Shown here piece by piece: positions 23,945 through 32,445 of a stretch of DNA of 64,000 bases. A model generated the notes under the pieces. It was not told the origin of the DNA and did no database searches. It saw only the letters and a list, made by a program, of their open reading frames with translations. The position numbers were made by a program, and so were the translations under genes. This DNA is from Pseudoselenomonas ruminantium (GTDB taxonomy: Bacteria > Bacillota > Negativicutes > Selenomonadales > Selenomonadaceae). Numbering within the stretch: position 1 is the first letter of the stretch; each line of letters begins with the position of its first letter. Location of the stretch: assembly GCF_900113715.1 (NCBI RefSeq), contig NZ_FOQK01000012.1, positions 1-64,000 of the forward strand, given 5' to 3'.

Positions 23945-24967
23945 ATGAAGAATATACTTGTAGTGAAGCTCAGCGCCATTGGGGACGTCATCCATGCGCT
24001 GCCGGTTTCCTATGCCATCAAGGAAACGTATCCCGATGCGCATCTGACCTGGGTGGTCGAGCCGCCGGCTTATGACCTGTTGACGATGAATCCCTATATC
24101 GATGAGATCATCGTCTTTGAAAAGAAGAAATTCAAATCCATCGGCGGCTTCCTAGGCAACTATGGGCCGCTCAAGCGCAAGATCCAGCAGCGCCGTTATG
24201 ATGCGGTGCTGGACTTGCAGGGGCTATTCAAGTCGGCGGCTATCGCGCGTCTTGGTCAGGCACCGGTGAAGCTTGGCATGTGCAACATGCGCGAGCTCAG
24301 CGACAAGATCTCTAAGCCTGTCATCGGCCCTAATGCCAATGGGCACATTGTCGAGCGGTATCTCGACGTCGCACGGGCCATTGGCTGCCGTGTCGATCAG
24401 GTGCGGTTCCCGCTGGAGGTGCCCGAACGCGAAGCAGAGCTCACGCAGCGGATCTTCAGCCAGGCGGGGGCCAATATGGGCAATCCTTATGTGGTGTTTG
24501 CCATCGGTGCCAACTGGCCGAACAAGCGCTGGCCGGTGGAGAGCTTTGCGGAGCTTTCCGACTGGCTCTATGAGCGGCGCTTGATTCCCGTCCTCGTGGG
24601 CGGCGGTGTCGTCGATGAGCAGCGGGCTGCTGAGATCTGTGCGCAGACGGAAATCCCGCCTATCGATCTTGTAGGCCGCACGAATTTCAAGCAGCTCACC
24701 TATATCCTGCAGAATGCCCAGCTCGTCATCGGCGGCGATACGGGTCCGGTGCATCTTTCGGCCGGCGTCGGCACGAAGACCATCATGCTGATGGGGCCGA
24801 CGGATGCGAACCGCAATGGCCCGTACGGGCAGATGGAAAATGCCATTGAGGTTGACCGTACCTGCAGATACTGCTGGAAACGCGCTTGCCCGAAGAAGCT
24901 CGACTGCCTGGCAAACATCCAGGTCCAGCAGGTCTGTGAATTGATAAAGAAAGTCTTGCGGTTATGA
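23945..24967 (+). CDS. Glycosyltransferase family 9 (heptosyltransferase-like)
   Basis: A 340-residue GT-B fold enzyme. KLSAIGDVIHALPV near residue 8 is the GT9 N-terminal signature, and GDTGPVHLSAGVGT near 260 is the C-terminal nucleotide-sugar site. It likely adds a heptose to the LPS inner core in the cytoplasmic leaflet. It overlaps the next gene by four bases. Cysteines near the C-terminus (CRYCWKRACPKKLDC) could bind a structural metal. Confidence 0.88.
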   Translation: MKNILVVKLSAIGDVIHALPVSYAIKETYPDAHLTWVVEPPAYDLLTMNPYIDEIIVFEKKKFKSIGGFLGNYGPLKRKIQQRRYDAVLDLQGLFKSAAIARLGQAPVKLGMCNMRELSDKISKPVIGPNANGHIVERYLDVARAIGCRVDQVRFPLEVPEREAELTQRIFSQAGANMGNPYVVFAIGANWPNKRWPVESFAELSDWLYERRLIPVLVGGGVVDEQRAAEICAQTEIPPIDLVGRTNFKQLTYILQNAQLVIGGDTGPVHLSAGVGTKTIMLMGPTDANRNGPYGQMENAIEVDRTCRYCWKRACPKKLDCLANIQVQQVCELIKKVLRL

Positions 24968-26949
24968 TACGTTTACAGAAATTTTTTGCGAGCATCCAAC
25001 AGGATCTGAAGCTGTTTGCGGCTTTGTGGCTGTTGATCTGCTTGTACCGGATCATTTTCATATGGGATATGTCGTCATATCTTTCTGCGGCTGCTGATGC
25101 CAAGGAAATCGGTCTGGCGCTCTGGACGGGCGCCCGGCTCAGTCTGAAATCTGCTGGGGCCATCACGCTGCTGTCCTTTGTGTTCTGCTCATTGGCGGGA
25201 ATCTTTTTGCCGCGGCTGGAGCTGGGCAGATTGCGCCTCTGGGTAGGGACGGCGGCGTCCTTTTTCTTATCTGTATTCTTTCAGGCCAGATTCCCCTATT
25301 ATCGCGAATTCCATATGACCTATAATATGCAGGTCGTGCAGGGCTGGCAGGATGACCGTACAGCACTGTTCTGGACGATGGTGCAGGAATACGGCCTGCC
25401 TTGGCGGCTGGCGGTGGCGGTTTCCTTGGCTGTGCTTTTCTGGTATATCTTGAAACGCCTCTTGCAGACACCTGTGTTCCCGCTGCCAGCGCTCAAAGGC
25501 AAGCTGCCCGTGGCGATGGCATCACTGGGGCTGACGGCTGTGATTTTTGTCTTTGGCTTGTTTGTCCGCTTTGGTGCCAGCTTCAATTATGAGAAGGGCA
25601 TCAATTGGGAAAACTGCGGTGTGACGAATGATGCCTTCCTCAATGAGTGCATACTGGACGATGTGCAGGCGCTCTATCGTGCCCGTGATTTTGCCATCAA
25701 TATGGAGGCCGGACATATCGCTGGTGTGGATAGGGAGAATATCGGCAGATACCTGCGGCAGATCGCAGGGCATGAGGACTTGCAGGCAAAGGAGATAAAG
25801 CCGTACCTGGCACGTACTGCGCAGGGAGCAGAGATCCCGCAGCCCAGGCATATCTTCATCATTCTGGGCGAGTCGTGGGCGCAGTGGCCGATGCTGGATC
25901 AGTATGCGGATCTTCATGCTGCAGATGGCATCCGCAGCCTTGCTGCAGCTCCAGAGGGCTATGCGACGCAGTCGTTCCTGCCCAATGGCGAGTATACGGC
26001 AATCGCAATCACCGGTATGGTGACGGGACTGCCCGAAATCCATATTTCGCCGCAGTATCAGCTGCGGACCTTCAAGGAAGCCTATCCGACAGCCATGGCG
26101 CCGCAGTTCAAGCAGCTGGGGTATCAGGTGGACTTCTGGTATGGCGGGATTCCTTCGTGGGATAGCATCAACCGGGTAGCACTGGCGCAGGGCTTTGACC
26201 ACTTCTATGGCTATCCCGATTATAATGCACCAAAGCAAAGCGCTTGGGGGACAAAGGACGGCTATATGTTTGACGCTTTGGAAAAACATCTTGCCGATGA
26301 ACCGCCAACGGTGCATCTTATCATGACAGTGACCAATCATCCGCCGTATAACCTGGACCTGGCAGCCGAGGGTTTTGATCTCGCACGGGCAAAGGCTGCA
26401 ACGGCAAAGCTGCCGCAGGCCGAGAATCCCGATGAGCTGGCTGTGGAGCTTGGCCATTACTGGTATATGGATAAGGTGGTGACGGAATTCGTCCGCAAGA
26501 CGCAGGAAAAATATCCGGACAGCCTGTTTGTCATCACTGGGGATCATGCGGTGCGCATGGACCCTGGCACGCAGCCAACGTTGTTTGAACACCAAAGTGT
26601 GCCCTTTGTGCTCTATGGGCAGGGGGTTACGAAAGATATTCTGCCCGCGCAGGTGGTTGGCGGTCATCTGAATATCGTCCCGACGCTGCTGGAGCTTATT
26701 GCACCGAAAGGATTCCAATATTATTCGCTGCTACCGAGTATGACCAGGGGATCGCAGGCTGCATTCAATGGTTCGACTTGGCTGGCTGACGGAATGATTG
26801 GCCAGCTGGAGGGCAGCAAGGTATCGATGCTGAACGGACAGGACGCTGGCGATGCGCCGGCAGCCAGACAGAAGGTAGACAGTATCCTGCCAGCTGTGCG
26901 TACAATAGCCTGGTGGCTGCTGCAAAAGGGGAATTCAGTGGAGGAGTAA
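24964..26949 (+). CDS. LTA synthase/sulfatase-family membrane phosphotransferase
   Basis: A 661-residue protein with about five N-terminal transmembrane helices (to residue ~200) and an extracytoplasmic alkaline-phosphatase-fold domain. ILGESWAQWPM near residue 300 and FVITGDHAVRMDP near 525 carry metal ligands; the nucleophilic threonine is probably in the segment PNGEYTAIAITGM near 340. Such enzymes transfer phosphoglycerol or phosphoethanolamine; inside an LPS operon it probably decorates the core or lipid A. It is a paralogue of the protein at 46719. Confidence 0.8.
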   Translation: MIRLQKFFASIQQDLKLFAALWLLICLYRIIFIWDMSSYLSAAADAKEIGLALWTGARLSLKSAGAITLLSFVFCSLAGIFLPRLELGRLRLWVGTAASFFLSVFFQARFPYYREFHMTYNMQVVQGWQDDRTALFWTMVQEYGLPWRLAVAVSLAVLFWYILKRLLQTPVFPLPALKGKLPVAMASLGLTAVIFVFGLFVRFGASFNYEKGINWENCGVTNDAFLNECILDDVQALYRARDFAINMEAGHIAGVDRENIGRYLRQIAGHEDLQAKEIKPYLARTAQGAEIPQPRHIFIILGESWAQWPMLDQYADLHAADGIRSLAAAPEGYATQSFLPNGEYTAIAITGMVTGLPEIHISPQYQLRTFKEAYPTAMAPQFKQLGYQVDFWYGGIPSWDSINRVALAQGFDHFYGYPDYNAPKQSAWGTKDGYMFDALEKHLADEPPTVHLIMTVTNHPPYNLDLAAEGFDLARAKAATAKLPQAENPDELAVELGHYWYMDKVVTEFVRKTQEKYPDSLFVITGDHAVRMDPGTQPTLFEHQSVPFVLYGQGVTKDILPAQVVGGHLNIVPTLLELIAPKGFQYYSLLPSMTRGSQAAFNGSTWLADGMIGQLEGSKVSMLNGQDAGDAPAARQKVDSILPAVRTIAWWLLQKGNSVEE

Positions 26950-26955
26950 TCATTC

Positions 26956-28122
26956 GTGTATCATAATATCCTCGTAATCAATCTCATGCATATCGGCGAT
27001 CTGATGCTGGCGACGCCGGTCCTGCGCACTTTGCGCACGAACTATCCGGAGGCCCGCATCAGCCTGCTCGCGGACAAGAAGCTCCGCGATCTCGTCGAGC
27101 AGAATGAATATATTGACGAATGCCTGCTTATCGACAAGAAGGGCAAGGACGACCATTTCGGCTCGCTGTTCCGGTTCATCTGGGGACTGCGGCAGAAGAA
27201 ATACGATCTGGTCATCAACCTGCACCGCAACGAGCGTGCCTCGGCGATTGCGGCGTTTTCTGGTGCCAAGCGCATTGTCGGCTACAGCAAGCCAGGCTTT
27301 TCGCTGTTTTTTGACAAGGTCATGCAGAATCCATCGGTGGCCCATCATATCGGCCAGGGGCCCTTCCACCTGCTGCCGCCGTACAGATATGTGCCAGGCT
27401 GGAAGCATCAGGTGCATGCGCACCTTGAGGTGCTGAAGGAGGCAGTTGGTGTTGATACCATCGATGACGGCGGCCTCGAGATGTGGCTGCCCGAGGCGGC
27501 CGAGCAGGAGGCGGAGTCCCTTTGGCAGCAGCATTTTGCGCCTGAGGACAAGGTCATTGCCTTCAACATCGGTGCGAGCTGGCCGACCAAGCGCTGGCTG
27601 GACAGCTATTTTGCCGAGTGTGCCGATGCGCTCATTGGCCGTGGCTATCAGGTGGCTTTCTTTGGCGGCCCGATGGATCTATCCATTGTCGAGAAGTGCA
27701 TCGCGCAGATGGCGCAGAGGGACAGCGGCAAGCTGCATGTGTTTACGGGCAAGGTGAGCCTTTCCGTACTGGCAGGGCTGCTCAAGCGCTGCTGCTTGTT
27801 CCTGACGACGGATTCAGGCCCGATGCATGTCGGTGTAGCCATGAATGTCCCGATCGTCACGATGTTTGGTGCGAGCCCTGTGCCGGGCTTCTATCCCTAC
27901 GATGCCAAGGATGTGCTCGTCAAGGCACCTGTGGCCTGCCATCCCTGCGGCATCCATGAATGCCCGCATGCCGGGGAGGAGAACCTCGCCTGCATGAAGA
28001 AGATCACGCCAGCCGTCGTCATGGAACAGGTCGATGCGCTGCTCGAGAAATACCAAGGGGTTCCAGCGTATCAGCTGCCCGCACATTATGGGGACTATGA
28101 GTGCCAGGTGGTGGAAGCCTAG
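26956..28122 (+). CDS. Glycosyltransferase family 9 (heptosyltransferase-like), second
   Basis: A 388-residue GT9 protein. INLMHIGDLMLATPVLRTL near residue 6 is the family start and TTDSGPMHVGVAM near 285 the sugar-nucleotide site. A cysteine cluster (CHPCGIHECPHAG...C) near 330 resembles that of other Negativicutes GT9 proteins. The GTG start at 26956 follows GGAGGAG. Role: LPS core heptose transfer. Confidence 0.88.
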   Translation: MYHNILVINLMHIGDLMLATPVLRTLRTNYPEARISLLADKKLRDLVEQNEYIDECLLIDKKGKDDHFGSLFRFIWGLRQKKYDLVINLHRNERASAIAAFSGAKRIVGYSKPGFSLFFDKVMQNPSVAHHIGQGPFHLLPPYRYVPGWKHQVHAHLEVLKEAVGVDTIDDGGLEMWLPEAAEQEAESLWQQHFAPEDKVIAFNIGASWPTKRWLDSYFAECADALIGRGYQVAFFGGPMDLSIVEKCIAQMAQRDSGKLHVFTGKVSLSVLAGLLKRCCLFLTTDSGPMHVGVAMNVPIVTMFGASPVPGFYPYDAKDVLVKAPVACHPCGIHECPHAGEENLACMKKITPAVVMEQVDALLEKYQGVPAYQLPAHYGDYECQVVEA

Positions 28123-28151
28123 CCGGGCGGTCAAGGAAGGAGAATCCGCGA

Positions 28152-29129
28152 ATGGATAAGCAAGCGATGCATGATTTCATTGCCAACGGCACGGCAGGCT
28201 GCCGTCTTCTCGTCGTGGGCGATGTCATGCTGGATAAATATTTCTATGGTGAGGTCACGCGCATCTCGCCGGAGGCACCGGTACCGATCACGCATGTGCT
28301 GTCTTCGAAGGAGACGCTGGGTGGTGCGGCCAATGTGGCGCATAATCTGGCACTTCTGGGCTGTGCGACGGATATCGCTGGTTTTGTCGGCGAGGATTAC
28401 CATTGCCAGAGCCTGCTCGATAAATTCACCGAGCGCGGCATCAGCTACAATGGCCTCATCCGTACCGACCGGCCGACGACGACCAAGCTCAGGATCATCG
28501 GCGGCCATCAGCAGATGATGCGCCTGGACTTCGAGGAGGCCGAGCCGGTCGAGGGTCCGTATGCTGACCGGCTGCAGGGCTATGTGCAGGCGGCGCTCGC
28601 GCAGGGCGCGGATGCCATCATCATCTCGGACTACGGTAAGGGCTGCTGCACGCCGGCAACCTGCCAGGCAATCATCCAGGCGGCGCACGAGCACCAGGTT
28701 CCCGTCATCATCGACCCGAAGGGCAGTGACTGGGATAAATATGCTGGTGCGGACTATATCACGCCGAACCTCAAGGAAATCAACGAGATCCTGCCCGCGC
28801 GCATCAAGAACGAAGATGAAGCCGTCGAGAAGGCGGCGCGCTATGCGATGGAAAGATATCAGCTCAAGAACATCATCGTGACACGTTCGGAGAACGGCAT
28901 GACGCTGGTGACGCCGCAGGAAATCACCCATATCCCGACGAAGGCGCAGGAGGTCTACGATGTCTCGGGCGCCGGCGATACGGTCATCGCGGTCTTTGCC
29001 TTGGGGCTGGCCGGGGGGCTGGCACCTGTCTGCAGCGCCCGGATGGCCAATCTGGCCGCCAGCGTGGTCGTCGCCAAGCTGGGAACCTATGCGATAAGCA
29101 GGGAAGAGCTACTTGAAGTCTTGCAGTAA
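28152..29129 (+). CDS. D-glycero-beta-D-manno-heptose-7-phosphate kinase (second RfaE-type kinase)
   Basis: A 325-residue PfkB-family kinase with GDVMLDKYFYGEVTRISPEAPVP near residue 23, GGAANVAHN, and DVSGAGDTVIA near 275. It matches the classic HldE kinase domain closely and lies directly before hldD and gmhB, so this may be the main heptose kinase, while the one at 22459 is partnered with the adenylyltransferase. The ATG at 28152 follows AAGGAAGGAG. Confidence 0.88.
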   Translation: MDKQAMHDFIANGTAGCRLLVVGDVMLDKYFYGEVTRISPEAPVPITHVLSSKETLGGAANVAHNLALLGCATDIAGFVGEDYHCQSLLDKFTERGISYNGLIRTDRPTTTKLRIIGGHQQMMRLDFEEAEPVEGPYADRLQGYVQAALAQGADAIIISDYGKGCCTPATCQAIIQAAHEHQVPVIIDPKGSDWDKYAGADYITPNLKEINEILPARIKNEDEAVEKAARYAMERYQLKNIIVTRSENGMTLVTPQEITHIPTKAQEVYDVSGAGDTVIAVFALGLAGGLAPVCSARMANLAASVVVAKLGTYAISREELLEVLQ

Positions 29130-29159
29130 GACGTGTTCTGGAATAGGAGGAAACATACC

Positions 29160-30149
29160 ATGATCATTGTAACCGGAGGCGCCGGTTTTATCGGCAGCAA
29201 TATCGTTAAGGAACTCAACCGCCGTGGCCGCACGGATATCCTTATCGTCGACGATCTGAAAGATGGTGCGAACTACAAGAACCTGCGTGGTCTGCAGTTC
29301 ATCGATTACCAGCATAAGGACGATTTCCTGCAGAGCATCGAGGAGGACGACTTCGACGGCACGGACATCGATGCCGTATTCCATGAGGGCGCTTGCTCCG
29401 ATACGATGGAGTACGACGTCAACTTCATGATGCGCGTCAACTACGAATACTCGAAGTCCCTGCTGCACTTCTGCCTGCAGCATCGCATCCCGTTCCTCTA
29501 TGCGTCGTCGGCATCGACTTATGGCAGCGGCAAGAATGGGTTCCGCGAGGGCGATGAGTGTGAGGATGCACTGAATCCGTATGCTTTCTCGAAGCTGGCC
29601 TTTGACCGCTATGTGCGTCAGGTCATGCCGGAGGCCAAGAGCCAGATCGTCGGCCTCAAGTATTTCAACGTCTATGGCCCGCAGGAGCATCATAAGGGCA
29701 AGATGGCATCCATCTTCTATCAGCTCTACAACCAGATCAACGAGTCGGGCAAAGTCCGCCTGTTCAAGGGCTGGGGCGATATCAATGGCACGCCGGTCAA
29801 AGATGGCGAGCAGCGCCGTGACTTCGTCTATGTCAAAGACGTGGTGAATGTCAACCTCTGGTTCTGGGAGAACAAGGGGAAGAGCGGCATCTACAACTGC
29901 GGCACGGGCCATGCCCACAGCTACAACGAAGTGGCACAGGCTGTCATCGCCGCGATGGGCAAAGGGGAGATCACCTACCGTGAATTCCCGGAAGTGCTCA
30001 AGGGCAAATACCAGAACTACACGGAAGCTGATCCGACGAACCTGCTGACCGCTGGCTATGACGAGGGCTTCCATGAGATGAGCGATGCGGTGAAAGAATA
30101 TGTCGGATTCCTGGATGCCGGTGGCTATTTTGTCTATGGACAGGACTAA
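29160..30149 (+). CDS. hldD: ADP-L-glycero-D-manno-heptose-6-epimerase
   Basis: A 329-residue short-chain dehydrogenase-type epimerase. GGAGFIGSN at residues 6-14 binds NADP; the active site has SSASTYG near 120 and YAFSK near 145 (Tyr and Lys). HEGACSDTMEYD near 75 is typical of HldD. It gives ADP-L-glycero-D-manno-heptose, the donor for the GT9 enzymes here. The ATG at 29160 follows TAGGAGG. Confidence 0.94.
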   Translation: MIIVTGGAGFIGSNIVKELNRRGRTDILIVDDLKDGANYKNLRGLQFIDYQHKDDFLQSIEEDDFDGTDIDAVFHEGACSDTMEYDVNFMMRVNYEYSKSLLHFCLQHRIPFLYASSASTYGSGKNGFREGDECEDALNPYAFSKLAFDRYVRQVMPEAKSQIVGLKYFNVYGPQEHHKGKMASIFYQLYNQINESGKVRLFKGWGDINGTPVKDGEQRRDFVYVKDVVNVNLWFWENKGKSGIYNCGTGHAHSYNEVAQAVIAAMGKGEITYREFPEVLKGKYQNYTEADPTNLLTAGYDEGFHEMSDAVKEYVGFLDAGGYFVYGQD

Positions 30150-30151
30150 TA

Positions 30152-30198
30152 GCCTTCCCCTGGAGGGGAAGGTGGGCGCGAAGCGCTCGGATGAGGTG
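30152..30198 (+). repeat. Short intergenic repeat overlapping the gmhB start
   Basis: AGCCTTCCCCT pairs with AGGGGAAGG, then GGGCGCGAAGCGCTC and GGATGAGGTG. The sequence matches, in reverse orientation, the unit inside element copies A and B, apart from the loop of the first hairpin. It begins three bases after the hldD stop and ends in gmhB coding sequence. Confidence 0.8.
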
Positions 30199-30693
30199 AC
30201 GAAAGCTGTATTCTTCGACCGCGACGGTACGCTCAATGTCGATATCCACTACCTGCACCGTCCGGAGGATTTCGTCTGGATCGAGGGGGCCAGGGAGGCC
30301 ATCAAGTACGTCAACGACTTGGGGTACCTTGCAATCCTCGTCACGAATCAGAGCGGTGTGGCGCGCGGCTACTATCCCGAAGAAGACGTGAAGAAGGTCT
30401 ATGACTGGATGAATGAGGAATTAGCCCAGGTTGGAGCGCATCTTGATGCGCTCTATTTCTGTCCGCACCATCCGGCGGGGAAAATCCCGCAGTATACCAA
30501 GGAATGTGCCTGCCGCAAGCCGCAGACGGGCATGGTGGACAAGGCCTGCCAAGACTATGCGATCGACCGCGGCCAGTCCTTCTTTGTCGGCGACAGCGAT
30601 GGCGACATGGCGTGCGCGCAGCGGGCGGGGCTTACCGGCATACGCTATACGGCAGGCAGCTTGCTGGACTGCCTGCAGGACATTATCCATTGA
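30172..30693 (+). CDS. gmhB: D-glycero-beta-D-manno-heptose 1,7-bisphosphate 7-phosphatase
   Basis: A roughly 173-residue HAD-family phosphatase; FFDRDGTLN holds the two catalytic aspartates, TNQSGVARG the second motif and GDSDGDMACA the third. CPHHPAGKI...CACRKP binds zinc, as in GmhB. There is no normal ATG: the best initiation is GTG 30172, five bases after GGAGG, both lying in the intergenic repeat; GTG 30196 is the alternative. The repeat then contributes the first residues VGAKRSDEV. This completes the ADP-heptose pathway. Confidence 0.88.
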   Translation: MGAKRSDEVTKAVFFDRDGTLNVDIHYLHRPEDFVWIEGAREAIKYVNDLGYLAILVTNQSGVARGYYPEEDVKKVYDWMNEELAQVGAHLDALYFCPHHPAGKIPQYTKECACRKPQTGMVDKACQDYAIDRGQSFFVGDSDGDMACAQRAGLTGIRYTAGSLLDCLQDIIH

Positions 30694-30778
30694 TAAAAGT
30701 CCATGGACAGCACAGGAATTTATTTGCGGGCAGCGAATAGTATTCCGTAGAAAATAGAATGTTAGGGGAGGGATACTT

Positions 30779-32319
30779 GTGACCCTTTTTTGGCTGGCCG
30801 TGCTGCCGATACTCTGGTTGATATTGGCGCTTTCCGGCCTGAAAATGGCGGCCTGGAAGGCCTGCCCTGTGGCGCTTTTCCTGTCACTGGTGGTAAGCAT
30901 CATGAATTTCGGCATGCCTTGGGATTACATGGCCAGTGCCGTGCTTGAAGGCACGGCACTGGCGTGTTGGCCGATACTTCTTATCATCACAGCGACTATC
31001 TATACATATCATCTATCGGTACATACGGGGGGCATGGAGCGCATCAAGGCCATGCTCACCTCGGTCAGCAGCGATTACCGCGTGCTGATCCTGCTCATCG
31101 CCTTTGGCTTTGGCGGTTTCCTTGAGGGAATGGCGGGCTTCGGTACGGCCGTGGCGATCCCGGCCAGCATGCTCGCGGGCATGGGCATCAATCCCGTAAG
31201 TGCCGTGGCCGTCTGTCTGGTGGCTAACTTCGTGCCATCGGCTTATGGCTCGATTGGCATTCCGCTGGTTACCTTGTCGGGCATCATGGGGACAGATCCT
31301 GCCCAGCTGGCTACCTATGTGGCGCTGCAGATCAGCATCCTGGGCATTTTCTGCCCCTTCCTGATGGTGGCGATTGCTGGCGGTGGCTGGCGGGCTATCC
31401 GCGGCATGGTGCCTATCTGTCTGGCAGCTGGCGTCGGCTATGTCGCGGCCCAGCTCGTCGTATCGTATTTCCTGGGGCCCGAGCTGGCGGGCGTCGCGCG
31501 GGGGCTGTCTGCACCATGGGAGCCATCATGGCTGCCGTGCGGTTCTTTCCCCCGCAGGATTTTGCCTATGTGCTGCAGCGGGAGGAAGCGCCAGCCGTCA
31601 ACCGCCGGCAGGCGTTCTTTGCCTGGCTGCCCTTTGTGCTGATCTTCATCCTGCTGCTCCTGACCAGCAAGCTGGTGCCGATGATCTATGATTCGATTTC
31701 GCAGATTCGCACGTCAGTGCTTATCTACAAGGGGGATGGCGGCAGTCCCTATACCTTCCACTGGGTTGCGACGCCGGGCATGGTGATTTTCTTTGCCACG
31801 TTCCTCAGCGGCTTCATCCAGCGGACGCCCCTGGGCGACATGCTGCAGGTCCTGCGCAAGACGGTGTTTAGCCTGCGGCCGACCTTTGTGACGATCATCA
31901 GCATCATCGCCACGGCCAAGGTCATGGGCTATAGCGGCATGACAACGACCATCGCTGACCATACCGTGGCAGCTACGGGCGTCATGTATCCGGCTATCGC
32001 CGCCTTCATCGGCTCGGTGGGCGGTTTTATCACAGGATCGGCAACGTCCACCTGCATCCTTTTAGGCAAGCTCCAGATGGATGCGGCCGTGGCCATCGGG
32101 GCCTCCGAGAACACACAGGTCTGGATAGCTGCGGCCAATGCCACGGGCGCCTGTGCGGGAAAGATCATCGCCCCGCAGAGCATCGCCATCGGCGTCGCAG
32201 CCATTGGCGTCGCCGGGCGCGGCAGTGAAAGCCAATTGCTGGCCTTGGCGATGAAGATATACCTGCCGTTTATCCTGCTGCTGGGATGTTTGGTTTATAT
32301 GGGACGAATATGGTTATAA
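30779..32319 (+). pseudogene. L-lactate permease (LctP family), broken by a frameshift
   Basis: The first part (to about 31500) encodes ~240 residues of an LctP permease with FGFGGFLEGMAGFGTAVAIPASM and multiple membrane helices. The remainder continues in another frame from ~31505 to 32319 (FITGSATSTCILLG, GKIIAPQSIAIG). The shift falls at the five-G run 31500-31504; one extra G would restore a single ~513-residue protein, the normal length. It could be a real inactivating deletion, slippage, or a sequencing error. The GTG start at 30779 follows GGGGAGGG. Confidence 0.8.
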
Positions 32320-32363
32320 TGGAAATTTACAGCTTTGAAGCTTTTCAATCGTAGGAGAAACGA

Positions 32364-32392
32364 AATCCGCACAAAAGTGCGGATTTTTTTTT
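32364..32392 (+). terminator. Terminator after the lactate permease gene
   Basis: AATCCGCAC (32364-32372), AAAA loop, GTGCGGATT (32377-32385), then a T-run. It marks the left edge of the AT-rich island. Confidence 0.9.
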
Positions 32393-32445
32393 CTATGTAT
32401 AGTATAATTAAATGTTAGTAGTCTTTGGAATACAGGAGTAATGAT

